Shown here: in pieces, positions 22,217 to 33,449 of the stretch | How positions within the stretch are numbered: the stretch's first letter is position 1 | Layout of the letters: each line of letters starts with the position of its first letter | From: Tomocerus qinae | Lineage: Eukaryota; Arthropoda; Collembola; Entomobryomorpha; Tomoceridae | Direction of reading: 5' to 3' | NCBI GenBank assembly: GCA_020055645.1 | Contig: CM034546.1 | Location: 120,888,375-120,952,374, forward strand | Length of the DNA stretch: 64,000 nucleotides | Notes under the pieces: model-generated | Databases searched by the model: none | Told to the model about the DNA's origin: nothing | The model's input: only the letters and a program-made list of their open reading frames with translations | Made by a program: the position numbers and the translations under genes

Positions 22217-24097
22217 ATGTCATACTATAACGAAATGTTTGCAATGCTAATTGCAATATTTGGACTTGCTACACCATTAATATCTGTACGTGCCAATTTG
22301 TACGAGGAAAGCGATCGTTTTATTTCTGGAGCTGAGAAAATTCCTTTGTCTTCCGGTCCAATAGTTTATAATACTTATCTGCCTTTGATCTATGAATTTA
22401 ATTTGCCCCATTTTGATAATCATACAATGAAGATTCAATATTGGAAATTCCATAATAATTGTACAGAGTCAGATCTCCTCCAGGATGGATATCCTTGTCC
22501 AATTATGTACCATATGAATGACATTGTAGAATCTCTACTGAAAAATTACACCGTTTGGGAAAATCTATTTCCTAGTTTGGAAAAGAATGTTGTGAAGAAT
22601 AGAGATATAAAATTACCAGCTGATAATTCAATATTGTGCAATGAAATTGTTTCGCATTTCAATCATTTTCAAAGTTCGACCACATCGCTGGATAATTATT
22701 TGGAAACTCTACGAAATTGTCCACTGGGTGAGATTTCTATTCAAATGGAAAAGGATAAATTCGTGTATGATTTAGAAGAATTGTATCATAGAGCATTCAC
22801 AGCTTTTCCCGAAGCCTACTATTCGATTTCTCCAGATCCTACTAACAAGGGACAAACATTAAATTCATGGACGGCTCTACAGACAGGATTGCTAATGAAC
22901 CATTATATTGAAAGCAATCGATGGACTAATGCGCTATCAAGCTGCCAAGCGAAGAGAATACCATACTCTTTGATCGATCTGCCTTCATTCGAAAAAGTGA
23001 TTCGAGAATCGGTACTCGAGAAAATTAACAAAAAAGGTTACAAGCTCGCAGTGCCTTTAGATGAATTATCATCATATTTCAAACTTCCATTGGCTGATTG
23101 TGTATTTACTTCTAACCGGTTTCTGTTCGTGAGGATTTTGATACCAATTCAGCGAGTGGAAAGGAGTTACTCTATTTTCAGCTTCAAGTCTATCCCATTC
23201 TGGAAGCGGACGGGGGATAATAAAAATCAAGGAGAACTTTGTAGCTTACGAGGGATCGATAACAAACTCTACATCCATGACAAAAATTCTCAATTTATTC
23301 AGGAAACAAGTTGTAAAGCTAACGAGCTCTGTCAAGTTGTAGAATCCACAAACATTCCATACAGTAATATTGTTACTAATCCATGCATCTCAGCCTTGAA
23401 AAAAGATTCTCAAAGAGACATTCTTGGCAAGTGTCAATTGACTTGCACTACATTTTCTACGGATGATGAAGATTTCCCCATAATTATCCCTACTCCACAA
23501 AATCGTTTTTTTATCACTGGGAAATCTCGAGTGGAAAAAATTAGGATTGAATGTCCTAATAAAACAACTCAAGTGATTCCCAATTTGGAGTTTGGAGCAT
23601 GGAACTTGAGTTTACCCTGCAAGTGTCAAATTATCAAAGATACTCAAGTTTTTCGAGCTGATGAGCGAAGTTGTAAAAATGAAACCGAAAATGAATCTGA
23701 GAACCAATTGAGTATTTTTCCAGTCAAACCATACCATTGGGAAACTATGACAGATGAACAGCTTTCGAATTCAAGGGAGACTTTGTACAGTTTTACCAGT
23801 AGTAGGAGTGGAGCACTGTCTGTTGCAGATTTCAACCGATTCCAGAAAGATGACAGGGCAGAAGCATTTCCCATAGTCAGCATGGCAGATGTGAATGAAC
23901 TCATACATGAAAAGTACAGTACTATATTAGCTCAGCAAATTTTTCTTTGGGTTGTCATCCTCTTCCTCGTGATAGTTATGGCAGTCCTCAGTTACTTTGT
24001 CTACCATCTCAAACAGTGGAAGCAGAATGAACTCAATAGAAGAAATAGACTCGTCTATAATGTTGGAGATGCGACGGATATGACTGAGCATTTCTAA
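22217..24097 (+). CDS. Envelope-like type I membrane glycoprotein, copy 2 (16-Cys family)
   Basis: Intronless 626-aa ORF. A signal peptide (about residues 5-26) is followed by an ectodomain whose cysteines fall at about 82, 94, 141, 168, 243, 295, 342, 366, 372, 390, 406, 410, 446, 468, 470 and 486. The same 16 are found in all four copies and could form eight disulfides. Landmarks are YNTYLPLIYEF (51-61), NCPLGE, IESNRW, PLADC, VRILIP, NELC, NPCIS and PCKC. The TM helix is at about 574-596 and the tail contains RLVYNV, which recurs as RIVYNV in copy 4. Several NxS/T sequons support a glycosylated surface protein. The C-terminal two thirds show the order seen in F-type envelope proteins, but no protease site or hydrophobic fusion segment is visible in the first 200 residues. 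The function is unknown. A spliced 5' leader with acceptor at 22163 is possible. Confidence 0.75.
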   Translation: MSYYNEMFAMLIAIFGLATPLISVRANLYEESDRFISGAEKIPLSSGPIVYNTYLPLIYEFNLPHFDNHTMKIQYWKFHNNCTESDLLQDGYPCPIMYHMNDIVESLLKNYTVWENLFPSLEKNVVKNRDIKLPADNSILCNEIVSHFNHFQSSTTSLDNYLETLRNCPLGEISIQMEKDKFVYDLEELYHRAFTAFPEAYYSISPDPTNKGQTLNSWTALQTGLLMNHYIESNRWTNALSSCQAKRIPYSLIDLPSFEKVIRESVLEKINKKGYKLAVPLDELSSYFKLPLADCVFTSNRFLFVRILIPIQRVERSYSIFSFKSIPFWKRTGDNKNQGELCSLRGIDNKLYIHDKNSQFIQETSCKANELCQVVESTNIPYSNIVTNPCISALKKDSQRDILGKCQLTCTTFSTDDEDFPIIIPTPQNRFFITGKSRVEKIRIECPNKTTQVIPNLEFGAWNLSLPCKCQIIKDTQVFRADERSCKNETENESENQLSIFPVKPYHWETMTDEQLSNSRETLYSFTSSRSGALSVADFNRFQKDDRAEAFPIVSMADVNELIHEKYSTILAQQIFLWVVILFLVIVMAVLSYFVYHLKQWKQNELNRRNRLVYNVGDATDMTEHF

Positions 24098-25532
24098 ATC
24101 TCATTTCCCTCCTCTTTGTTTAACTACTTATTCAGATAGATTTGTCGCATTCGGAAATCCAAAGGTCAAAGTTACTTAATCCTTATAGGCTACGAAAGGC
24201 CAATTATCTCTTCCTCCGTTGTGTGGTCTATAATTACTATTTTATCGTTACTCTCGAAACTTTTCCTCCTATCTTTATTTACCTACTTTCAAAATATCGT
24301 TTTTATGTAGATTGTAGATATACATGTTGAATAATGTGATTTTTAAATGACTGATTATCTGGAGAACAAGGAATTATTTTTGTTTCACTGTTTACAATGC
24401 ACATGCACTAAACATATCTACTAAATGTATTAAATCTAATAAACATACTCATACGTTATAAAAATTCCAACCTTCATAGAGACCTATCAATAATAGTTGG
24501 GAATTCCTTTCCAAACTTCCTATACTTATATTTAGTACCCAATCCAATCAGACAACAAGATTGAGAATGTCATTTTGGGAATTTTATTAATTTCTTGATG
24601 CTTGTATCCAGTTTTCATTTCAGATACTTCAATGAGCCAATTGGCACTTGTTAAGATTTTCTATGTATAGTATGTGCTTAGTATTCCAATAATTCTCATT
24701 CTGATTTATTGACAAGTACGCATCGCCGTTATACAGTTTCAATGAAAAAAATGCAACTATAAATATCTTGTAGTGAACCAACATGAAAAGATTTCTAATT
24801 ATTTTTCGTTGATACTTTATTTTCGAATAAATTGTGACATTATAATCTAGACTTTGCGCTATAATCTCATTATTGTAAGTTTATTGTCGGAAGATGAGAT
24901 GTTTTTGATTGCAGCTTATTTAATCATGATGAATGTCCATTTCTCAAACTGAGACTATTATTACATAGTCTAAAATTCTACATTGAACAATATGTTGAGA
25001 CAGAATATATTCAGGTCTTGAGAAAGAGTTATTTTCAATGTCAATTTTTATGATAATTTGTAATGTATCTGTATTCAATGTAAAATATGCCATAATATTA
25101 TCTTGTAATACGATTACAGTACTAGATGATTTGTAATAAAAGTTTTGTCTCAATAATCATTACTGCCTATGTCAGCAGCACACAACGATTTTCAATGTGA
25201 ATAAATGATGAGCTAAATCTGTACTACAAGCTGTTCTTGGTGTTCATAATAATTTGTTAAAGTCTCATCGGTTTTAACCACTATAAAATAAATATACACT
25301 TCAAGGAGATAAATTAATATTGAGTCGGTTTTATATTGTTCATCTGCATGACTATTAGAAATTGTTTCTATTCTTGGAAAAATAAACTTCAAAGAGATAG
25401 GTCAGGTGAGTTTGGCGCATAACTAATATATTGTGTTTAAATCAATGTATCAATTAAAGTCAGCGTATACGATATCATTTTGTAATTTGGAAAAATGTAA
25501 TTTTTCAGTTTGTACATAAGTGAAGATCAAGG
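24098..25532. other. Intergenic between copies 2 and 3, with a likely 5' UTR intron of copy 3
   Basis: No gene seen. A donor-like gtcag|gtgag at 25405/25406 and acceptor atttttcag at 25508 define a plausible 103-base intron just upstream of the copy 3 start, indicating a spliced leader. Confidence 0.45.
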
Positions 25533-27326
25533 ATGTCCTTGCATAATGGAGGCTGGAAAATAGTAGTAACGTTTATTCTATGTCTAAACTTTTTCTCTAA
25601 TTGTGGAGCAAATGATGCAGAATGGGAATATTTATCTGGAGTTGTCATTGAGAGTTTGCCAGACTCAGTATACTATAACAGTTACATTCCAGTAGTTTAT
25701 GAAATAGTTGTACCTTCATGGAATGTGACAGATTTAAGTTTGAACGCAAGTATTAAATGTAGTCATGATAGTGCAGAGCCAGATATGTATTGTCCCTTAG
25801 TATTCCACTTACAAGAGTCGATTAGGATATTCGGGGAGAGACTTTCTGTAAAAACGAGTCTTTTAAAATCCGCATCACCATCGCCAAGTCCATACTCAGG
25901 GTCTTCTTTTGATTGTGATCATATTAGTTCTCACTTCGATAAGTTCACACAAACAACGATCGCAGATTACTTGGAGAAGCACGATAACTGTGAATTAGCG
26001 TCAGAACTGGTGCACACTAAACTCAATTATAAGTACCCTTACGAACAGCACTCAAAGTTGTTAGACGCCCTGAAAAACATAAATTTCGCTCTTGAAGACA
26101 TTAATTGGTCGAGTACTCATCGATTCATGAAGCTAGCCATATTTAGCTCTTTGCAAGAAGGTTTCCTTTTGAGTCGCTACATTGAGAGCGATTGGTGGGC
26201 TACTGGAATGTCGACTTGTCTCCAAGACTCTAGATTGTCTATGTATCTGATAGACCCAAATTCCCTGAATGAGACTCTATTAGAAGTAAGCAGAATGGCA
26301 AAAAGAAAAAACTACATCCTTTCCCTGCCTGAAACTTATCAGCAAATGTCAAGCTATTATCGGTTGCCTCTGACGGATTGTGCGTTAAATTTGGAGGATG
26401 AGCTCACAAGTAACGGAAGAGACAGATTCATTGTACGGGTTTTGATTCCCGTGAGAAAGTCGAACAAAACCTACAGGCAAGTCCAGCTCAATAAGATTCC
26501 GTTTCTCATTACTGAGAATGGAATAAGAAAAGTTTGCCAACTCAAAGGATTTCAGTCTCAAGAGAAATTTCTTATGGAGGCGGAGGAAGGAGGGAATGAA
26601 AGAATTATTCCGACAACAAATTCCATTTGTAAACCCAATGAGCTTTGCAAGATCCCAAATCAAAATTATCACTTACAGATACATCCATGCATACGAGCTC
26701 TTTTCCTCAAATCCCAACAACTCATTAACGAATCCTGTTCTTTTGAATGCTTTCCTTGGAATAATCCCAATACGCCCATAGTGACTCAACTCACCTCAAA
26801 CAAATATGCCATTACTGGAAATTCCTCTATTGATCAAATCTTTGTGACTTGTGGTGGGAGACCCAATGTTGTGCTAAATCCCAATTCAACTGGGACAATG
26901 ATAGTAACTTTACCTTGTTCTTGTCATATTGTACTCGCAAGCCACACTTTTGTACCTCACCCTCCCTGTTCCCAACTCTTTGATGTTAAATATATTCGCA
27001 TTTCTCACAACTTCAACAATACAGAATATTCACAAGAACTCCGAGATGACATCATTCACATCTCCGCAGAGACCGATTCACTCCAATATGCCACATCACA
27101 TGCAGCACAATTCGTTTTCATTTGGATCATTCTTTTCGCATTGATGGCCAGCAATACCTATTTAATCTATTCCATCTATTTTGCACCAAAACCAAAAATA
27201 ACACAAAATGTAGTAGAATTATCATGTAAAAAAGATAGTACAAATTCAATCAACACCATCGACTCTTCCACTACTGATATCATTAGTGATGGAAGGGATT
27301 GGTTTGCCACGTTTGAACAAATGTAA
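25533..27326 (+). CDS. Envelope-like type I membrane glycoprotein, copy 3 (16-Cys family)
   Basis: Intronless 597-aa ORF with signal peptide (IVVTFILCLNFFSNCGA), the 16 family cysteines, one TM helix (about residues 526-549) and the longest tail of the set (about 48 residues, Ser/Thr/Asp-rich). Landmarks match the other copies: YYNSYIPVVYE, LTDC, VRVLIPV, NELC, HPCI and PCSC. Like copies 1 and 2 it lacks a recognisable furin site and fusion peptide. The gene starts 1.4 kb after copy 2 on the same strand and appears to have a short intron in its 5' leader, which argues for DNA-level tandem duplication rather than retroposition. Ligand, partner and role are unknown. Confidence 0.75.
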   Translation: MSLHNGGWKIVVTFILCLNFFSNCGANDAEWEYLSGVVIESLPDSVYYNSYIPVVYEIVVPSWNVTDLSLNASIKCSHDSAEPDMYCPLVFHLQESIRIFGERLSVKTSLLKSASPSPSPYSGSSFDCDHISSHFDKFTQTTIADYLEKHDNCELASELVHTKLNYKYPYEQHSKLLDALKNINFALEDINWSSTHRFMKLAIFSSLQEGFLLSRYIESDWWATGMSTCLQDSRLSMYLIDPNSLNETLLEVSRMAKRKNYILSLPETYQQMSSYYRLPLTDCALNLEDELTSNGRDRFIVRVLIPVRKSNKTYRQVQLNKIPFLITENGIRKVCQLKGFQSQEKFLMEAEEGGNERIIPTTNSICKPNELCKIPNQNYHLQIHPCIRALFLKSQQLINESCSFECFPWNNPNTPIVTQLTSNKYAITGNSSIDQIFVTCGGRPNVVLNPNSTGTMIVTLPCSCHIVLASHTFVPHPPCSQLFDVKYIRISHNFNNTEYSQELRDDIIHISAETDSLQYATSHAAQFVFIWIILFALMASNTYLIYSIYFAPKPKITQNVVELSCKKDSTNSINTIDSSTTDIISDGRDWFATFEQM

Positions 27327-29682
27327 TATTTTTTACTGAATTCTTTCATTATTCTACACACAAAAATGTACGACATGAAGTGGTATTGATAGTGAGCTTT
27401 TGGAGAATTCGTAGGATATTTTGTTTTGGTTAAATGCTGAATTTAAATGTACATCATTTTAGGCCACAGCGGAATTACAGTGTCCCTAGCTATGCATCGA
27501 ATTACCTTTATTGGTTACCAATCATGCATCTACCTAACTTAACATATGTATTTTTAAGAAAATAAGAAAAATAAAAAAAGTCGCACTAGTCCTTCTACAA
27601 TATTATCAAGGATGCCACAAAATAATCTGTCAATACACTTCTTTAAAGTATACCTTCATACAGTTTCAAATTCTCTATTGATAGCTAAAACAAAAACTTT
27701 ACCGTTCCACAAATCATCATACTGATATCATAGAAGTTTATATAGAACAATGAAATCAAGATAATTTATATGCTACCCTATTACAAATACATAACATATG
27801 TATTATATTGTTCAATAAATAAAAAATTTTGTGTTACTTTTCATAGTATAGTCAAATAAATAAGTGAAATTAACCGAAAGTAGTTCGCAGTAATACTGGG
27901 CTAATGCTAAGCTTTGTTTGATGTTCATACTGCTACCATATAATAACCGCATACTAATGCAGGTGGCAATAGATGCAGGAATGTAGCCATGCTAAACTAG
28001 CTGTACAGAGAGTACGGAAAATATCAACATTATTCAGCGTATGTAATGACTGCGTGCCTAATGGGTTTGTTACTATAACTGGAGGGATTATGCCTTGCTA
28101 TAGAAATCCTTTGTATTGGTTCCATTACTTCCGGCTGCGGCTGATAAGATATAATCATATGGAAATCTCCTAGGACCTACCTGTACAAAAAATGTCCCGC
28201 AATGATTATTACGTTTATTGAATTAAAGGTACAGGTATGGATAGTAGTAGTGTAATCTATTTAATGCATTTCATCCGTTTATGTCGTTTTTTCTTCCCCA
28301 TCCCTAAATAATAGTTATATCAAGTAAATAGAGCAGGCAGGTCCATTCCTGCGGTATGTATAATCCATTTAAAACCTGCTGTATGTTTCATTCGCCATGT
28401 ATTGTATCTCATGAGTGGATAGACTGATAAGTGTATTGACCACTATAAAAAATGTGACTACAATTTATTGACCTGTAAATGATAGTAGGCATCATTAAGA
28501 ATTATTTAAGTACAGAAATATTCATTCTTTACTGTTGCAACTGAATTTCCTATAGGAAAAGCTGTATCATGCATTATAACATTGTGATTTTAATAAAAAA
28601 TGCATCGGGAGTCCCTTTTTCTATTATACTAGTGTACAATGACAATTTTCAATAACTTTTCATATGCAGAAGTAGTGAAGGATAAATTGTCTAAGCATTA
28701 TGCAGAACTTCATATGAAATCCTAATAGAGGCAGACAGTGCCTAGTACCTACTAGCCAACACAAAAGATCAAATCACATGGAAAATAGTCATAGACATGT
28801 CCACAAATATTTACTTAGGTAGTATCTACATTCTACTGACAGTATTGACTACATTTACCAAAGCCAGGAATGTCAAACAATTCAAAAATCAGAGTTTAGC
28901 AGGATTCGAATGAATTCTTCCTAGATACAAAAAACATGCACGATATGCACATCCATTGGATTTGGTTGATTCACTGTGTACGCAGTATTGCGAGCATATT
29001 CAGTCACAAACATAGAATTTTAAATAATTTTAGCTCCTCATTGTGTTTCTGGCTCTTCCTACCTACAAATGTGAAAGTATAGGTAGAGTCCATGGTAAAT
29101 TCATTATTATTCATACCTGGATATGGTTTGTAATGTGTTAGTTGACTTTGGGAGTTAACCAGGTCTCTTCTAGTACTTGTTACATATTATGCTTGCCCAG
29201 TGGTCTATATACTTATATCATCATTTAGAATAGTATAATTTTTCATAACGAATATTTTAGCGTGCATTTAACGATAATTTACATAATTAGAGACTTCAAG
29301 TTGGTAAACACATCAAACAATTGCAACTGTCATACCTCAGCCAAAAGTTTTGCTTGTCATTCAAGGTTAGTGTATTTAGAAGCAATTCAGAAGTAATAGA
29401 TTCATCACGTAACTGGTCGAAATTATCATAAAACTCTCCCTACGATGTTTATTGTGCAAGGTGCAAGTATAATGCAATACATGTTAATACTGTTGAACTA
29501 CTAGTGCTACATTACCAAAGATTATTGTTGTACTACGTAGATTGCGAGGAAATAAGACACTGAAAGTGTTTGCAAATTTTATTTTCTGAATCAAAATATT
29601 CCTCCAATCTTTATACCAGGAGAGGTGCAATAAAAACTAGAGTGATCGCTTTACGAGAATTTGTTGTGAAATAAACCCAAAA
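27327..29682. other. Intergenic between copies 3 and 4
   Basis: About 2.3 kb AT-rich. An AATAAA occurs near 27816, likely the end of the copy 3 mRNA. A donor-like aag|gttagt at 29365/29366 and acceptor ataccag at 29619 could frame a 5' UTR intron of copy 4. No coding sequence or element was recognised. Confidence 0.45.
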
Positions 29683-31644
29683 ATGTATATCAATTATTAC
29701 ACTGCGTTGGTATTCATTCTGTTGTTTTCTACGTCTGTAGCAAGTACACCAAGGACAGTAGAAATAAAGTTGCTAAAAGACGATGATAAAGTAAGTTATG
29801 TTTCCGGAACAGTTGCTGAGTATCTACCAGATCCTGTATTCTATGATACTTATGTACCAGGTAAGATTATAATGGTAAAAGTTCTTATTTGTAGTATTTT
29901 TTGGGAAATTGTTAAGTATTTTTTGATACTGCAGTAATGTACGAGTTTGGGATTCCTCAACACATGGACTCTGCAGTGACAATAAAATGGGATCATGCAA
30001 ATGTTTGCAATAAATCGGATTCTCGTTACGACGGGTTAATTTGAATTACTTTTTAAAATGTTGGCTTTTCATAGTTAAATTCTAAATTGTTTAAATTAAA
30101 ATATTTTCAGGAAGCTATGCCCTGTTGTACATCATTTACATAAAGTAATTGGAAATCTTACTGTGGATATGGGTTTCTGGAAAGAATATTACAAAGCAGA
30201 TGCAAATAAGGTTCCGACAATAGGAAAATCAGCAAATTCAGTAATCTGTGATGAAATCAACCAACATTTTGATAATCATTTCACGAGTCGTGAACAATTG
30301 GATAAATACATAAGAAATCTGAAATCCTGTTTATTGGGAGATTTTTTCCAAAAAAGTTCGTTCAGCAGCAAGTGGGTGATTGATAAATCAATTTACTACA
30401 CGATGATTGATCGATTCTATTCGGAATTCTATCGGGTTTTACCAACTAGTGGATTAGTAGATTGGGCCATCACTCTAGATATGTACGTGGCACTTCAAGG
30501 GACTCTGTTGACGAACAATTTCATCGAGAGTTCTCAAGTACAGCAAGCTGTGTCCACTTGTAATGCTGGATTTCTCCCTGAATCTTTTGTGAAAAAGTCT
30601 ATACTTAAGGCAACTTTGGATTCCCTCAATGATAAAGTTAATAGTGTACATTACAACTTTGTTTTTGACAAAGATATTGATTTGTCTCCTTACTACAAGT
30701 ATGAATTAGCCGATTGCACATTTACTGATAATTATACTCTTGCCATTCGTCTTTTGATTCCCTTGAAAATTGTGGATGTTGAGAGCAAACTTTTACAAAT
30801 TACAACTTATCCTTTCATTCAAAATGTACATAATCATACTAAACTTTGTACATTAAAAACACCAGGGAAAATGAACATGATCGAAAGTTCATCTGGACTA
30901 TTATTTGAAACTCATTGTCATCAACCAAATGAATTGTGTCGAGTTACGGAGCTAAATAGTTTTTACCAATCAGATGGTTGTGTCTCAGCTGTTCTTTCTA
31001 ATTCAGAAAATCAAATACTTCAAAATTGTGACCTGAATTGTTTTACAATTGATCCTACGACTACTTTACCAATGTTTAGAAAAATTCAATCTGACACTTT
31101 TGTAGCAACTGGAACATCAGACAATAAAATTTTTATTACATGCAACGACCAGCCATTTGAAATGCTAAAACTTGTGGATGAAGGATCCTTAGAAATAAAA
31201 CTTGCTTGCAACTGCAAAATTACTTATAGGAGTCAAGTTTTTAGACCTACAGTTCCATGTGGAAATAAATTGACTGTGTCTCACATTATGCCTTACCATT
31301 GGGAAACTGAAAGAATGAAAAAGAAAACCGAATACGACGTAGCAGATGCAACCACACAGAGCTCTACATCTACCAAACCAAATATTGCAGATCATTTCAA
31401 TGAGACGGTGATTGAAAGGCAGATTTACATGGATTTACAAAATGGCAACTCTGTCTCAAAAGGACTTATTACACAACTTTGTTTTCTCTGGGTTCTCATT
31501 CTCATCCTTTTGGCTTGTTCTATGTTTCTTTTGTACCAAGTCTATGTTCTTGTCAAATGGAAGGAAATGCAAATTTATAAAGACACCAGGATTGTTTATA
31601 ATGTCCCTGAATCCCCTAAAATATTACCTAGTAATAAATTCTAA
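29683..31644 (+). CDS. Envelope-like type I membrane glycoprotein, copy 4, with two short introns
   Basis: The only spliced member in its coding part. Exons are 29683-29860, 29935-30034 and 30111-31644. Introns are 74 and 76 bases with canonical gtaaga...gcag and gttaat...ttcag ends. Joining restores phase (1, then 2) and a 603-aa reading frame that aligns with the other copies through both junctions. It has a signal peptide, all 16 family cysteines, a TM helix at about 549-572 and a tail with RIVYNV, closest to copy 2. There is no stop or frameshift, so it looks intact. It is tail-to-tail with the takeout-like gene, the two ends only about 200 bases apart. Function unknown, with the same F-type-envelope resemblance as its paralogues. 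Confidence 0.75.
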
Positions 31645-31852
31645 TAAAATTCTCCAATTATTCTTAACTCTGCATATTTCATATCTTCATGCATTACATA
31701 ACAAAACACTAAAGTCAGCAGCTGATAAATTATTCATACACATAAAAACATTAATAACATTTTTAACAAACAATTCTCTATGCAAATATGGGATGATTCG
31801 ATAATATTCGAAGAACATTTTTGACATTTGCATGCGTGTAGCTCTTTAACCC

Positions 31853-31858
31853 TTTATT
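31853..31858 (-). terminator. Polyadenylation signal of takeout-like gene
   Basis: AATAAA on the minus strand about 60 bases beyond the stop codon, a normal spacing for a short 3' UTR. Confidence 0.6.
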
Positions 31859-31917
31859 AACTACAAATATTATGTAAGAGATTCTTTTGTGGAGGTGCAA
31901 AGAGTAGATAGTCACAG

Positions 31918-33449
31918 TTAAAAATATTCAGAAAGAAACGTAAGATTTTCTAGCACTGCATTTACGATAATTTTAACAATGCCAGAAACTTGGTCTTCAA
32001 TAGCTGGCTTAATATCCCTAAAGAGATCTTGAGAGTTTTCGTTTATAACGTTGTTAATCACAGGGCCTGTAAGTAAAAAACGTAAAAACTTATTTTAAAG
32101 ATGTAATTGTAATTTATAGATATTATAGGCATCATGATAATCATGAATTATATTTAAAGTATGAAAATGCCAATATTAATATTGCAATATCATTACAGCT
32201 TACCCAGAATAGGATTTCCGTTAAATAGATTAAGCAGCTGTACTTTGATAGTTGCAATATCTAAATTGAGATTAATGCTCTCTACAGCTAACACTTTGCC
32301 CTGATCAGGTCTTTTTTTATTGTTGACGATATGCAGATTGCAGTGTCCTTTCACTTTCACATCACCTAAGGGAATATAATACACTTTAATTAGCAATTAA
32401 ATAGTATACCAAGATGCAGGTGATAAGAGTTTGAATAACTCAATAAACTGCATTGATACTTTAAATATGCAGACAGACAGGTGACTAAATATTTACATGC
32501 AATTTGTCTGCATTCACCTACTTTACCTGCACACTGACAAACTCGTTACACAAACATGCACATCATGCATACAGTAACAAATTATATCAATCAGGTATTG
32601 ATAAGTAATCTTGTTACACTTTGTTTACGGATATAATTATGCAATAAGCTTACCAACTTGAAACCAGTAAGGCCCACTTCCTCCTATGGGAATAAAAAAT
32701 ATGTTGCCTCCAAGATTGTAAGTTCCGTCAATTCTTATTGCAGGGATTTCCATTTCCAACAACAGCTTTTTCTCTTTTGTGTTCATTCTGTGAAAATTTT
32801 GAGACGCAAGTATTAAATCTCAATTCGGTGATCATTACAATCAGTATATATTCTAGGTTTTTTGATTACAACTATAGTTGTACATTGACATAAAAGATCA
32901 ACAAGTATCAACTTACTTAAAATCAGCCTTTGTGAAGTTGGAAAGTCCTCGAATCATCACATTAGTGAAATTAGATTTGATAACAACAGCCCCAGATCCT
33001 TGTTGGAAATCTAAAAAGTCCAACTTCAATGGATCTAACGGAGGCAATGCAATTTCCGCTACACCGTCAGCCAATTTTGGTTTTAAGTCTTGCAGAATTA
33101 AGGAGAAGCATCGATTCAGATCTTCGTCGGTGCCTTTTGGACATTTTCGGATAGGCCCAACAAATTCCCATTCGTGTTCCTTTGGTTTTTCCGGTTTCAC
33201 AGTAGTCGATGGAGCAGCTATTGATATTGTACAGTTGTAGTAATACAGGTAATATTTAAAATGCGTAAAATGTTATTCAAATTATAGAATACCTGTGGTA
33301 GTCGGCGTGTTAACAATCCTCTCTGCGATATTCGATGTCTCAGTAGCATTTGATTCTGCACCAATTTCTGTAGCGTTAAGTTGTGATGATACAAAGTGTA
33401 AACTTTGAAAAATGGTCAAGATATACGCAAAACTAAGAAAGAGCCTCAT
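31918..33449 (-). CDS. Takeout/juvenile-hormone-binding-protein family secreted protein, 5 exons
   Basis: Secreted lipid carrier of the JHBP/takeout superfamily, proteins that bind hydrophobic ligands such as juvenile hormone in a tubular cavity. Exons 33449-33293, 33217-32917, 32787-32654, 32365-32204 and 32066-31918 join in phase to 300 aa. A signal peptide (MRLFLSFAYILTIFQSLHFVSSQ) is followed by a Thr/Pro-rich linker with NxT sites, unusual for the family and making the protein longer than the typical ~250 aa. The mature domain starts with the hallmark CPKGTDEDLNRCF disulfide pair. DPLKLDF, MEIPAIRIDGTYN and a Cys in GHCNL follow, then the C-terminal amphipathic FRDIKPAIEDQVSGIV. The ligand cannot be deduced. 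It is convergent with envelope-like copy 4. Confidence 0.88.

Noticed and set aside
10490..24660. Shared short words (aatgtcattttggga; ccaattgg-acttnttaag) downstream of copies 1 and 2
   Set aside because: Order is reversed between the two sites and coding parts are too diverged for neutral 3' flanks to survive; most likely chance.
8000..31900. LTRs or gag/pol remains around the envelope-like genes
   Set aside because: I looked for long direct repeats and polymerase motifs between and around the copies and saw none.
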